Shown here: one piece after another, positions 1 to 13,934 of the stretch
Numbering within the stretch: the stretch's first letter is position 1
How the letters are laid out: each line of letters begins with the position of its first letter
Assembly (NCBI GenBank): GCA_027886175.1
Contig: JAJNNQ010000008.1
Coordinates: 7,195,001 to 7,259,000 of the forward strand
Origin: Phylloscopus collybita
Lineage: Eukaryota; Chordata; Aves; Passeriformes; Phylloscopidae
DNA: 64,000 nucleotides
Direction: 5' to 3'
Translations under genes and position numbers: made by a program
The notes under the pieces: model-generated
Databases searched by the model: none
What the model saw: only the letters and a program-made list of their open reading frames with translations
What the model was told of the DNA's origin: nothing

Positions 1-818
1 ACCTTTCTACTACCCACATAAGAGTGTCCATTAGGGCCTGTGTTTCCCTTTCATTCTTTTTTTAAATCAACTCTAATAAAATATGGATTTCTTTCAAATC
101 CTGCATGAAGCAAAGGCCTAGTGCTCTGAAATGCTTAATAAACAATTTTATAAAGGAGGAAGATTAAACATATAGCAGAAATTTTGTGACACAATACTAA
201 GACCCCATCAAGAAAAAAGCCACCATTTTACAGGAACTTCCAAAACTTTACCTCCTAACAGCCTTTCACATGTTAGGGTTTTTTATAAAAAATAAAATTG
301 GGATAGTTTCTTATGGAAGGAATGTGATTTTGAAGTTGACATTTGTTTAAACTACAAGGTTTTCCAAGTGTTAGCTATTAAAACTTCACAGCTACCAAGA
401 TCATTCAAGTGGTTCACTAAAACAAGTTATGTCAGAAATGAACGTAGAGTAATAAAAAATCCACCCATGTATTGTACCATTACAGCTTTTATTTCTCCAT
501 TATCACATATATTAGATTTCAGATTTTTTTTTTCCTTCAAATTCTTTCTGTAAACTCTACTCATCAAAAGATCTTAAGGGACTGGCCAATTTTACAGCAC
601 CATTTACTGACATGAAAATGTTATATTGCCAGTCTACTCTTCATTGCACTCAAGACTTACCAAAAACCTTGTCTGTGCCACATTCTACAATACAGCCTCC
701 CAAAAATACTGGTAGTCATAGGACCATTCTGTACCACACTTTGCATACTACAAGCTTGTAGAGGCCCTCCTTGCCCCCTAATATAAGTCAAGAACACTTT
801 TATATTAAGGAAAAATGC

Positions 819-856
819 ATTATTATTATTATTGTTATTATTATTATTATTATTAT
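819..856. repeat. (ATT)n microsatellite
   Basis: About twelve ATT units with one ATTGTT interruption. Confidence 0.95.
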
Positions 857-3329
857 ATGTAAACTCATTAAAATACCTACAATAGTGTAGCAATATTTCC
901 TGCCTCATATATCCACTTGATAATTATACTCCAATAAATTATACTTGTTATTTAATATGACTACAGTGAATCCTGTTCTTCCACTGAACAAATGGGTCCA
1001 GCTACAGAAGTAACAAAATGCAGTTCAAGTGACCTGGGCATGAAAAAAATTACGTAATGAACAACCCACTGCCATGCAAAGACCTCAGGTCTTACATCAG
1101 CATCTGTGAGTAGCTGTCTCAAAGACTGTTTGATATTCTCTGCTGCAAAGGTACTGTTTGGCTTTGCTTACTAATTTCAACCTCTCTTACCCTTTCTCAT
1201 AAATCAACAGGCCCAGGTTTTGGTTCACACACACACAGACCAGTCATGCATATGCACAACACATTCAACTGATGTAACTGAACTAAGAGTTAATTTATGC
1301 ATTGAAGCAGCTTAGCAATGTGTGAAAAATGTCTGCTGCCAGTATCCCCTCTTTCCCCACCTTGAAGTGTTAAGGGCCACTAAATTGTTGTTTTAACCTA
1401 GAGGAACATTGTTCCTTTGGCCAGTGGCTGTTAATGGAACAGAACTGGCAATTTCCTTACCTAGCTGAGTGTGGATTTGTCACACACGGATTAGCACTAT
1501 AAGGAATCATAATAAAAATATGGAGTAATAAACAGTTCAAACACAGACACTTTGGGCTGAAAAAATGTTCCTAAGGTCTCTCTGTATAATTTTGAATAAA
1601 CTTCTTCTTCTTCTACCATCACTGCAAGCATCTTGATAACATCATCCACATCTTGTTCCCTCCTAGCATTTGTGCATCCTCTTGCAGCAGGTAGTAGTTA
1701 GTAAATGGCTCAGGTCTATGCATTAGCTGAGAAGAAAGAACACTCAGACTTTGAAATTATCGAATTTTAATCCGATCTCCAGTTCTTAGTTTCTTCTTAT
1801 ACATATGGACACAAGCTCACACGTACCTAAGAGAATGCTTCCGACAGTGTTTCGTTCAACATGGCTGTGAATCCTTACGGACACTGAGGCATGTCTCCAT
1901 GTCATCTTTGCATAATTTCTAAAAGCTGGCCAACAGATTCTGAGATCAGATTTCTTAATCTAGCAATTCTTAACCAGCTCACCTCCAAATAATCAGCAGA
2001 CAGAAACCTTAGTGACTGTTACCAGTAACTGATTCTGCATGATTTAGCAAAAACACCTCTACACACCCAGTCCCATGAAACTGAGGGGATGTGACCAGTT
2101 GTGAAATACTAAGCAACAGTATTTGACAGACAAAAGATTCAATAAAGATTAAGGACAGATAAAATAAAAACTGTAACAAATTTAATGTTTAAACAATGAT
2201 ACATTTGGTGTTGCTGTTCATCTCATGTTCTAATGACATGAAGATATTGATGACTCCTAACTTCCACGGAAATCTATTACCAGGACACAGGGCACTAGAT
2301 GTCTGTAGTCTTAGAAGCTGCATATTATGCTCAAGAATAGAAAATAATGCTGACATGGTGCTATTTCTCCCTGAAGGCCTCAAGGAAACAGAAACACTAA
2401 GAATATCTACATTATTTTGCAAAATATTGCATATTTGCAATGTAGAATTGTACAAACCTCACTGGGTTTCAATACCTAATTAACGTAGCAAAGTAAGAGC
2501 AAACACACTGTCCAACAACCATGGAACAGACCAAGGACCTCCAGAGAGAAACCCAAGGGCTGACAGCTTGAAAGGCAGATTCAGAACCTTTGCAACAAGC
2601 TCATAACTTCTGTAGATACAAAGAACTTTCCAACATAAGCACTGGCAGGTCACACTAATACAGTTTTACAGAACTACCAGCAAAATCAAAATTAAAAAAA
2701 GCTTTCTTGCAGTTTTCCATCATTTCCAGAAACTAACAAGCCTGGTAGGACCGCTGGTCTCTATATATGTTGATAAGTAATGGTAGAAGCAACCAATGTC
2801 TAATAGGAACACTTTAAAAAGGAGGAAAAAACTCCCAGTGTTAAAATATCACACAGAAGATAAAGCAGTCAAAAGTGAAGTAAAAAGAATATGAAAAAAT
2901 ACAGGTATTTCCTTAAATACTTCAGTTTAGCATCAAATGCAGCTTCTAACCTGCCCTTGGTGACACTGCAGAAGATAGTGTTAATGTAGAAAGAGCAGGT
3001 GTTAAGTGCAAATGCATGTGCCATGCAATCGGCTACAAGGGAGATCAATAAGGAGCTAGAGCATTAAATTTCACATACTGTAACTGTCAAGCCCATTATA
3101 CAGTATTTGAACATCTTCACAGGCCATTGCAAAATTGTTAATTCTTGTATTTTATACAGAACCAAATTATTTTCCAGAGATTTTATTAGCACAATAAGCA
3201 CTATGAAAGTCTAAAAGCACTCAGAAACTTGGTGAAATCTGAAGACCTTTACAGCCTTCCAAGACATCATATGCACATATTTGCAGAATGCATAACTGTA
3301 TTCTTCACTGCAGAATGAAAAGATAGGAA

Positions 3330-3407
3330 GATGTTTAAAGTGATTAACTGGACCAGGCAATCCTTGAGGTCCCCTTACAACCTGGTATTTTATGATTCTA
3401 TGATTTA
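3330..3407 (+). mobile_element. CR1 LINE 3' end
   Basis: The string GAGGTCCCCTTACAACCTGG followed by TATTTTATGATTCTATGATT is the typical end of an avian CR1, including the ATTCTATG octamer repeat. It is short, as expected for a heavily 5'-truncated copy; the left edge is approximate. Confidence 0.8.
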
Positions 3408-3684
3408 TAAGAGTGACCTGTGTAATAAATGCATTTAAAATAAATAATACATAATACATAAATAAATGTAAAAACAGACACTGGTTTGTATTTCTTACAT
3501 ACTAATTTCCTAACTTCGCATGCACTACACCATCAGTAAAATGATGGAAACACTCACTTAGAAAACCTATATACTACAGTTGTTGACTCAACTTTATAAT
3601 ACGACAACTCAATGAAATACTGTTGGATTGAATTTTGGCATATAAATTAAAGGAAAATATTGCTATATGGTTTGCTGATAGAAG

Positions 3685-3734
3685 GTTTTTTGTTGTTGTT
3701 GTTTCTGTTTGGGTTTGTTTTTTGTTTTTTTTTT
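3685..3734. repeat. T/GTT-rich tract
   Basis: TTG repeats passing into a poly-T run. Confidence 0.85.
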
Positions 3735-6700
3735 CAACAGAAGTCATTTAAAGAAGCACTTCATAGTGAACAATTCAGACTTGATTAATTTTGAAGCTTG
3801 AAGACTTTGTTTTGTTCACAATCTCCAAAATAACCCACACAGGGAACAGAAAGCTAACATCTGAATATTAAGTTGGCAGGCAACAAGTAGCAAAATTCAG
3901 GGTCTGAAATGCTGGACATGTTCAGACCAGAAACAGGGAGCACAAAGAAAGGATAATTAGGCATTGGAGGAGACACCTCTGAGAAACCTGAAGTCTCTCT
4001 CGTGGGAATTTTTTCTTGTATCAAGTTTGGACGTTTTTCTAAATGAGTAGTTCCCAAACTGTTTAGACCATCAGATTTCAAAGAACCATGCATATTTCTT
4101 TCAGAAGCCTAACCAAATAAACTGGAGGCAGCAGAGCCACACTGACTGAAAGTTTGACGCATCTCATTCCTCAGTTTGGTTTTGATTAATCTTTGCCAGT
4201 CACCAGTGGTCAGGGAGCCAGGAGATCTTGGTGTTAGAAATTCTCTTCTGCCTCACTAGCCAAAACACCAGGAGTTTAGGATCTGTACCTCACAGTACGG
4301 AGAACATTTACAGTACCAGCATAAGGTTAAAGAATCACAGCTAGAAGAAAGGCTACTCACATTTTATTCTTAAGCCATCTTTGCACAACATAAATAATGT
4401 CAGGGTATACTAAGAGGTAAAATACAAGAGAACACTGATGTGCTGTGAAAGAAGTAAATCTCTGTTAAGCCTTTTTCTTTGTGCCAAATCCAGGCGAATT
4501 TCATAATGCAAATCAACATTTTGCTTAAGAATACATTTGTTGAGCAAACTTAAGAACTCCCACATTTTCAAATAATGCTGTTTTAATAAAGCTATTCTGA
4601 CTTATGAAAAGGCTAATACTTAATTTCCAGGTTTCATTTCTATTATTTGCATATACAGACCTTACTTCTCATTAACTTTTCCCCTCACTTGCAATGTTCA
4701 GATATAATTTTGCAGAGCAGCAATACTCAACTGAAATGGAAATGCACGAAAAATATTTCTTAAATCTTCCTTGAACATTTGTTCAGGGAAAACTCTTGCC
4801 TGTCCTTTCTTCCCATACACTTACATTCCTAACTGGCCTAAGATTCTAAATAGTCCTGCTGCTACCTCTGCCTGTATTTTGAGAATGTGACGTGGTGGAG
4901 TAATAACAAATCTTTTCAAAATCATCTCTCCCCTTCTCCATGCTGTTCTCAAATACAGGCTGGATTTCTGAAGGTGAAAATGAGAGCCTAGCACTCAGAG
5001 GACCATTTCAGATTTCAACCATTTCAACTCTCCTTTGCCCTACTTGCTCCCTTCTGCTGACAAAATATCCTAGACTTACACTACTGCATCTTTCTTCTGC
5101 CAAATTTAATAAATAAACAATTCCTACCAAGAGTACTAACTCACTCTAGAATGGCTTGGATTGGTTGTCTAAACAAAGGAAGAAGAGGGGCAGCCATACC
5201 CATCCAAAACATAGTAAAGCTGTAGCAGGCTGATTGGAAAATGAAGACATGTTTAATGAACCGTGGGGTGAAAATCAAAATTGAATCCATGAAATGACCC
5301 AAGAAAAAGCACCAAATAACTTCAGATTGTATTTTTAAGTAAACATCTGTATATGATATATAAGAACATTATCAAAAAAGCCTACAGTAAGTTAGTACAA
5401 GTGAAGGAACAGTGAGAAAACATAAAACCCCTTTATATAAAGAGATTTAAGCACACAAAAAATGATCCTAACATGGAAGTACAACTTAACAAAGAGAAGG
5501 ATTGTTCTGAACTATCATAAAATTAAAGGCACACAGCAAAGTCTCCATCCAACTGAAAACACTGCAGACACCTTAAAATCTAAACTCTCTTGCTTCCTTA
5601 GAGGATATGTCCAAGGCAAGATAAATAAATTTCATTTCCTTCAGAATGTTTACAAGGACTGGAGTCAACCACTTTATAATTTGATACAGTGGCTCTGTAT
5701 GTTGGGGTACTCTCAACCTGAAATTCAGAAATCTAGGCCACCCTTTCTGACACGTAGCCTGCATGTCTGTGTAAAACCATCTGAGTGACAGCAGTTCAGT
5801 TGCATTAATAAGGGAGGCTGAGGGCAACCAGTTGACATTAAGAGAAAGCTGCCAGACCCACCTTTGTTCTTATTTGCTGGCTTAACATGCTGTATTACTT
5901 CCCCTTCTACAATGGAATTGCTTCAGCAGTAACTAGAATTGAAGAAGGGCTGAATGAAAAAAAAAAGTGAACAATGTAGGATTTTAAAAATATATATTCA
6001 AAGGGAGGAATTTAAAATTAAATAACAGACAACTGCAAGAGCTTATGACCCACATTTGGCACTACATATGCTGCAGTTCCCAACTAAACTAGTGATAAAG
6101 GCTTAGTCTCCACGCAGAGCTGAACTTCCACATGAAATATGCCTCAAACCACTGTTAGCTGAGCTAATTCATTATATTAGAATTCCATTAAATTTTTACT
6201 TAGGCGTTTAACTGAAAAAATACTAGTTACTTAATAATTTTGGGAACCCTTATCAGCCCCTGCATTTGGAAAGAACCATGATGAGGATCCCTACCCACAG
6301 CATTTATTCAGGAATCTTTCCCTTCCGTTTCCATCACAAGAATTTTAAGCAAAATCATTTTCAGCTAGGAAAGTGCAAAAAACCCCAAGTACTGTTTAAC
6401 TCAGAATTCCTGCTTTTATTTTCATATCAAGCAGACTAAAACTCTGAACATCAGGACAGCAAAGAGATCACCTTTAACATGAGAATTGTTCCTCTAGAAC
6501 AAAGTACAGTGATCTGCACCAAATCTCATGAAGAACTAGAACAGGTTCCTAAAGCCTGCCATTGGTAAAAGATACTGTACTCGAATTTCTGTAGTTCCTC
6601 ATTCCATTTCTCTTGTTTTGTTCCTTAAGTTGACAAGTTAAGTGTTCTGTGCCTACAAGCTTTCAATAGCCTATTACAAAAAGACTCGAAGTTGTTTGCA

Positions 6701-7043
6701 TTGCACACCAAGGGGATTAAAAAGGAGTTAATATATATCTATTCAGAACTATTGTGCAGAAAACAGCTGTGTTGTACAGGGCTTAGGCTGTGACCCGCTT
6801 AACTTTATTCATAGAATGCACAATCCATCACGTACGAAAACACAGAGGAAAATGTGAGGTGTTGGTAAGTACCGCTGTTAGCGAGAAATTCTGCTAATTA
6901 TTACACCAAATAAGCATAGCCAACAGGCCGGAGCTGTGAGAGGGCATGTTTCGGGGCATTAAATGGCTGCCTGGGATGGAGATGAATATATTACCCCGTG
7001 CCCTTTACCGATAAAGCCATTTCCCCGGCAGCGGGCGGTGCGG

Positions 7044-7063
7044 CGGTGCCACCTAGTGACCGA
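7044..7063 (-). promoter_or_regulatory. CTCF-like binding motif
   Basis: The minus strand reads GGTCACTAGGTGGCACC, which fits the CTCF core CCACYAGRKGGCRS at every position except the first C. It lies in a small CpG-rich patch (7,020-7,110) directly beside the minisatellite. Binding is inferred from the motif only. Confidence 0.55.
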
Positions 7064-7108
7064 CAGCAGCGCTGGGGACAGCGGCTCTGCGGGACAGCGG
7101 GCAAAGAG

Positions 7109-7483
7109 GGGCCAGGGGACACACACACCCCTCCTGCTTTACCCCTAGGGGCCGTGGGGACACACACACCCCTCCTGCTTTACCCCTAGGGGCCGTGGGG
7201 ACACACACACCCCTCCTGCTTTATTACCCTTAGGGGCCAGGGGACACACACACCCCTCCTGCTTTACCCCTAGGGGCCGTGGGGACACACACACCCCTCC
7301 TGCTTTACCCCTAGGGGCCGTGGGGACACACACACCCCTCCTGCTTTACCCCTAGGGGCCGTGGGGACACACACACCCTTCCTGCTTTACACCTACGGGC
7401 CGTGGGGACACACACACCCCTCCTGCTTTACCCCTAGGGGCCAGGGGACACACACACCCCTCCTGCTTTACCCCTAGGGGCCC
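7109..7483. repeat. 41-bp minisatellite, about 9 copies
   Basis: Nine near-identical units of 39-41 bases run head to tail. Each contains GGGGACACACACACCCC, then TCCTGCTTTA, then the palindrome CCCCTAGGGG. Variants include one unit with an extra TTA, one with ACACCTACGGGCC, and units reading GCCAGGGGAC instead of GCCGTGGGGAC. The array is GC-rich and ends in unique sequence on both sides. The minus strand carries frequent GGGG runs. Copies are so similar that the array is likely length-polymorphic. Confidence 0.95.
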
Positions 7484-7540
7484 TTAAATAGCTGCGAACG
7501 CGTCACACAGTTTGGCTACAGCCTGTACATACTGACCGTA

Positions 7541-7590
7541 TATTTACAGCCTTACAACCTGGATATTTACAACCTGGATATTTAAAGCCT
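7541..7590. repeat. Short tandem duplication
   Basis: ACAACCTGGATATTT is repeated with a 17-base period just after the minisatellite. Confidence 0.75.
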
Positions 7591-7654
7591 ATACTATGCA
7601 CTGGGAGATTTGGACAGTTTTTGTCATTGATGTTAGAAAAATATTTCATCTAAC

Positions 7655-7702
7655 TTTTTTTTTTTTCTTTTTTTTTCTTTTTTTTTTTTTTTTTCTTTTT
7701 TT
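7655..7702. repeat. Poly-T rich tract
   Basis: Nearly 50 bases of T with three single C interruptions, then TTAATCCCCCCC. Confidence 0.9.
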
Positions 7703-9115
7703 AATCCCCCCCCTCTGCTTTGAACCGTCTCTTTTCACTACTATTTTTATCTGGAGTGCTTTCACAGCTTAATAAAGTGTTCTAGAGCCTGCAAACTTGC
7801 ACATTCTTCCTTTCCTAGCTTGCATGCCGACACTCTGAATACTCCTGCCATCGTATTTACTACAATGGAGTTGTAAATACAACAAGTTGTAAATACTGCC
7901 ACTACAATGGAGTTACAGCCATCCCCCATCTCTGGTACCCTGGTTCTGTTCTGCTCAGTGTTGAAGTTTATGCAAACAAACTAAACTCTGCAGCACAACC
8001 TCGCTCATGAAAAGCCATGAAGAGGTTAAAATACATTTCATGATGAATATAAATTAATGCGTGAATATCAGTACAATTTTCTACCGAGTAAAAAGATTCA
8101 CTTACATGCTTAGATCAAGTTAAAAGCATAGAATGCAAAAAAAGATGCTATAGTACAATCCCTGCCATCAGCCTCTACATTTCTATTCCACAATATTTTT
8201 ACAGGAAAAGACAAGACAAAGTCTATGTTCTCTAGGCATTTAGCACATGGACAGCATTTATTTATGGACACTCTATAGATATTGATGAATAAATTAAAAA
8301 TGCTGCATCTGAACCCCACATCTGTCATTATGAAATGAGTAGCAATATATGAATACTTTATAGTACTAATTTCAGGAGAAAATCACCCTCAACCAAGCTG
8401 CTTCCTATTGCTGGCATTAAATTGCCATGACTCAAATCTCATGACTCCCAATTTCATGTGCTTCATTAAACTAAGCAAAAAATATTGTACCTCAGCATAC
8501 GTAGAACTGTATACTACAGAAGGAGAAACAAAAAAATCAAAAATCACAACAGGCAGACTAAGTGCTACAGGAGGACACCAAATGTCTGTTCTAATTGAAA
8601 TATAACTTGTATCACAGGTGCTTAGAGGTTGCTTTAAAAGTAATTTCTCCAAATTCTGAAGCCACAAGAAGAAGTGTGAGGGGCAAGAATAAAGAGGAGG
8701 AATAACAAGTTCTCAAACACTGCTCCTGAAAACATTATTCAGGCTGCAACAGACTGGCAGTTGCAGAGTTTGTCTAATTTAATTTTCCCACCACAAACTC
8801 AGTGAAATGGAAATATCAAAGTTCAGCAAAGTTTTGTATGTTCTCAGGTCCTGATCATTATACATCATAATATATATATATTATTCATACATACAAAGTC
8901 TAGACCTTGAGGGTTCTATGATGAACACAGAATCTCATTCAGTTATGTATCTACATCAGGAAACCCTGAAATTATGTGTGATGAAGGAAGATTCTGAAGC
9001 TAGAATTCTCATTTTGATGGTTAGATTAGGACAATATGACTGCATGGACTAAACCTTCCATCGTATTAGGCAAACAGTTATGATGTGAAGTGCATAAATA
9101 CTGCTAAAAAGCCCT

Positions 9116-9165
9116 TAGAAATCCAAATTTAATACTAAAATTCCTTAGAAATCCAAATGGGAGAA
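9116..9165. repeat. Short direct duplication
   Basis: CTTAGAAATCCAAAT occurs twice about 32 bases apart. Confidence 0.7.
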
Positions 9166-11376
9166 ACTTCACTCAGTGAGTGGTCAGCACACTGTAAGTT
9201 TGGAAACCTTTACTATAAATACACTTTTGAATCTATAACCTACTTTAGGACCTAAACTGCTGTCACAGGAATCGACATTATCCCTACTTTAAATATGAAG
9301 TTAAAAAAGGAAGATAAACTTGTTCCTTATTTGTCATATAGAATTCTACTCATGGCTTCTCAAATTGCTCTTCTAGTTTCAAAGAAAGTACTTGTACTTT
9401 CTGGAGCATTTTCACTGATCCGACACCTTGGAAAGCTCAAATGAGCAGAGGGAGGGAAGATGTGCTGATACAAAGCAATGGAAATGGTGAGGAAGTGTAG
9501 AGACCACAACACAAAGGTGGCAGCATTAACAGCAAAAATTAGGTGACAGCAATGAACAAAAAAAGTCGTAAGGCCGATGGTCACTGAAGTATTATATTGT
9601 TCAAGCTTTTAAGAACCTGTTTATGTTTTTACAAGAATACTTCCTTATTTCTAACACAGAGGCTTTCTCACAGGTGAGAAAGAAAATGGATTTTAAACTA
9701 GAGTAACTCCTGATCAGCATGTTAGAAGTTTTAATCCAGAAAGATCCCAAACTAGTATTTGCCTTGAAAAACACACGTACATCATCTGCTCCAAAACAGG
9801 TGGTGTTAAGGATCCTGAGATGTGCTGCCCTCTGAAAGCCAGGGGCATGCTCCTGTACTAGATCCCAGATTCAATCTGAAATTTAAATCCTGCCTAATTT
9901 CCAATTCTAGATATTCAGGAAAAAGAAACAAGGAATATGTTTCAAGTTTTAGACAGTGAAATGAGCCCACTTGGGTTTATCATCAGTGCAGTCCCCTCGC
10001 AAAACATCTCAGCTCACATCCACTGGCATCAAGTTATCAACATTCTAGCTCTGCAGCCCACATCAATTCTACAGCCACAGAGGAATGCTCCTCAGAACAG
10101 CTATCACCTGCAAAAGTTTTTCCCTCAAAGAAAAACTCCTCCAAGAAGAGAACATATCACATTAAATTTCTGTCACATCCCTTTTGGTATCATTCACGTA
10201 TTTTCAGGAATATAACATTTTTTCCCTCTTGCATTATACCAGCTCTTTCCTCCACAGGATTAAGATTCTCTCCTGAAAAGCTGTAAAAATGTATTTGCCT
10301 TTATAGCTCACGAAATGCTTGACTGACCAAAGCTCAACTAGTCATATGCCTTGGATATTGCAGATATTCATAGTTATTCATATTCTCAAATGGTGCACAT
10401 TACTCATGGACGTTGATTGGATACCCACTGCTAAGAAAGGAATTGCCAAGCATCTTTACAAGTTTCCCTTATCTTCCAAAGAATTATCTTTGCTGTAAAA
10501 TATTGACACAAAACAAAAAACCAACCTTACTGATGATTTAAAGCAACAAATTCTAGAATTGTGGACTATGTTTTCTTTTGCTGTGACAAGAAAATAAATA
10601 TATGAAAAAGTGGCTTGATAGCATTCAATTTTAGTTCATTTTCAATATTAATTTGTTTTAATTACATAACAGATCATTAAATGCAAGCAGGCTCATCATA
10701 GTAATATAAGCTTCATACAGTATTTAAAAAAAATCAATTTACTGTCACCATTGTTTTATTTCTTTCCTATAAGTGCAAGGTTTTTGAAATGCATTTAGAA
10801 GGATAAAAACCTCTAACAAAATTCATATGTTCCTCAGTATAAAACCATATCCTATGGTTCTGATAAAGTAATTTCCCTTTAAAATTATGTGTGAATCAAG
10901 CATCACATATTTTAACAAGTCTAGTGCAAGGAATACCAACTGTTCTATAATCATAACTTGCAGGTTCCCTCAAAAAACAAAACAAGGGCAACAAAAACAA
11001 ATATGCTGCACTTCAAGAACTTCAGAATCAATAAAATGGATTTATTCCTATGAAACTGCTCAGCAGTGGAGAGGGCAGGAGGACTCCTTGCTTTGATCAA
11101 CTGTTTCAGGCACAGCCACAGTACTTTAGGACACAGTTCTTCAGACAGCTCTTATGTTGGAAAATTCAATGTAAAACTGCAATAAGGCAAAGCAGAGTGA
11201 ATCTGGGCTTTTGGTAACAGGTTTAAAGCTATTTTGGTTAATATTAAGCATTTAGTTATTATCCAATTATCAGTTCTTATTTCTGAACTCAGTAATTGTT
11301 TTTGCATTATGGTAGGTATGGCATGATGTTGGCATCTGGAGATTGCACCAATAAAGTCTTGAAAATTGTCTTGTAT

Positions 11377-11435
11377 GACAGTAGATCATAATCTACTGTC
11401 TCAGAGATCATAGTTTCTCTGTCTTGCAGAGAAAC
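11377..11435. repeat. Two adjacent small hairpins
   Basis: GACAGTAGAT / ATCTACTGTC with loop CATA (11,377-11,400) is followed 12 bases later by GTTTCTCTG / CAGAGAAAC with loop TCTTG (11,413-11,435). Both stems are perfect. They could be coincidence or remnants of one folded element. Confidence 0.75.
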
Positions 11436-12260
11436 ACTGCTAGTTATTAATAAGAAGTTGTCCTATAGAAAGGTGTACTATATCACACTGGGATTTACCT
11501 ACCTTACTGCAGAGACAGTCTCTTTTCTGCTGTCAAAATGCTTTTGCTATATGTAAATATTTAATGTTATTACCATCATTCACTCAGTGCTCATATTGTC
11601 TGTTCAAGCATCTATTACTGTCTGCTAGATACACTCGAGGATAACACTTATTCATGTCTGCTGCTCAGTCACATGCAGGCCCCACTTCTCAAAGATTCTT
11701 CAAAGTTCCATAATTTATTAAACATGGCACAAAGGCCTGTATCGTTTGCAGGATTTTGCTTGTGCAAGTGTAAGCACTGAATGCATCCAAAAGGCTACAG
11801 CAGTTTATACTACACCAAGACTGAACTTTTATCCGGGGCTCTGTAAGCAATTTAAACCACAGAAATAAATTCTACATTTCCTGAACTCTCAGGTGAGAAA
11901 TATAGATGTTAACAAAAGGATAGAGAGTGCATTTTAGTTAATTTAATTCTCTGAAAGGATATAAACATCAGTGGTCAGTTTCACACCTAGTTGTTACAAG
12001 TTGCATGCAGCATAACTTTTTTGTATTTACCTAAATTCATAGCCCTGCATGTAACATATATATCACATATGTAATACAAAATTTTATCACCAATATTACC
12101 CCTTGATACACGTTCCAGTAAAATATTACAGAAATCAGCTTTTTTAAGTCACAGAAGGCCTGTTAAGACAGACAAGAATCACTAGAGTCCTCAAGCAGGA
12201 CAGTCTCACTGGCAGTTTGAAAAAAGGTTTTGTTTCAAATCTCAGTTTTAGTTGAGACAA

Positions 12261-12316
12261 TTTTTTGTTGTTGTTGATTTTTTGTTTTGATTTTTGTTTG
12301 TTTGTTTTATTTTCTT
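12261..12316. repeat. T/GTT-rich tract
   Basis: Runs of TTTTTG and TTG repeats, low complexity. Confidence 0.85.
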
Positions 12317-13915
12317 AGGAAACAGTAAGCATCACAAACAGACCATGCTAAAAAGTACAAGACTGCACAATTATTCCTTCTATCCCAGTGGACCCTGACA
12401 CTTCAGATGACAAGATCTAACTGTTCATCAATGAGGCTAAAAGGAAATGAAAATGTTGAATTCAAAAGATCTGCCTTTCAGTTAACATCCTTAATGTAAA
12501 TTAGGGTTAAATGTGAATAAAATTAATATTTAATCACTTCAAAAACTTCTATTCCTTTCTTCTCTTTAAACACTAAAACTTAATTATAAAATAATGTAAA
12601 ACAAGTGTAAATTTAAAAGAATCATTTTGAAGGTTTGCATTAATAGTTCAAGACCTAGTGACACGGATGAAAAGAAGGGGAATCCCAACATTATGTTGCT
12701 TTAAAGCACAGTGTGATTCTATTCCTTGCCAAGAGACAGCAGGAGCCCAGGCACAGGGGAGTGCTGTGGTAGGGAAGAAGGGAGAGAGTGGGATGGAGAG
12801 GCATTGCAGGAGCAGCACAGCAAGGCTGGCCCCTGCTAAAAAGTCAAGTGCAGCTACAGGAGCTGCAGGGGAGTAGGAAAGGAAACCCAGTGTTCAAACT
12901 GCTTACAGCAGGGCCTCAATAGATTGCTTCAAATATCAGCATGGAAAATAAAAATGTTCCTATCATATAGGGGCACAATCCAATATTTAGTTATGATGCA
13001 GCATGATACACAGAAAACAATCCATAATTGGAGAAAAAGGCTTCTGACATCAGCACAATATTTCTTCAGAGTATTGCAGCTTTTATGCAATCTAACCTGC
13101 AGCCTTTTTAAACTTTTATTCACAAAGTGAATCCTACAGGCCTTTTGGTTTTCACAGTGGTTACTGTCACGCAGTCTATATATACAGTTAAAAAAAAAAA
13201 GATATAAAAGCTCAGGCTTTGATAATCTGTGTCTCCATGAAAGGTAATTTGGCTGTGAAGAACCAAAGAGGCTCACTCCACCAATTCTCTATGCTAACTT
13301 TGAACTAAGCTCAGGTTAGAAGTTGTTTCCACAAAAAGTAATGAAATTCAAAATCCCTGATGTGTTTCCCATTCCTTTCTTGAACATAACTGAAGCACTT
13401 TGTCACTTGCAAACAACACACATAAATGAGAGAGGAGAGTGAGATTCATGGCAAGCACCAGTCACACAGAGTAAGTATTTGAATGTTGGTAAAACTCAAA
13501 TCCAAGAACTTCTTTCAAATCAGCTTTTGACTACTCTGAGTAGACAACTTTACCTTTGTTGCTTAGACCCTAAAACTTCCCCAGGTACCTGCTAAACTTC
13601 TTTTGACTAGAATTCTGTTAAAGTTTTAATCTATCTCAAAAAAAATTTGGCTTCCATAAGAAAGTGCAGGTTTCATAAAATTGGTTATGTCTCACATAGT
13701 GAATTTTAATATTAACACCATTCAACAAAAATCCTGCAGGATCATTTTTAAAGCATGGACACCACTGCTCAATCTCATCAACATAAGGCAACTTTGCCTT
13801 CTAAAGGGAAAATTCAAACCCAGTTGGGTATTATGGTTAACTGTTCCAAATACAGACAAGTTCTCTCTGGAACAGGTGATCATTTAATTTCTGTCCCACT
13901 CAAGTCAAAGATATC

Positions 13916-13934
13916 AGAGAGAGAGAGAGAGAGA
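13916..13934. repeat. (GA)n microsatellite
   Basis: About nine GA units. Confidence 0.9.

Noticed and set aside
5150..5175. AGAATGGCTTGGATTGG resembling a CR1 end
   Set aside because: Only a short match without flanking CR1 sequence or octamer repeats.
12720..12880. GC-richer patch with a 72-codon open frame
   Set aside because: No domain recognised; could be an old repeat but no family can be named from sequence alone.
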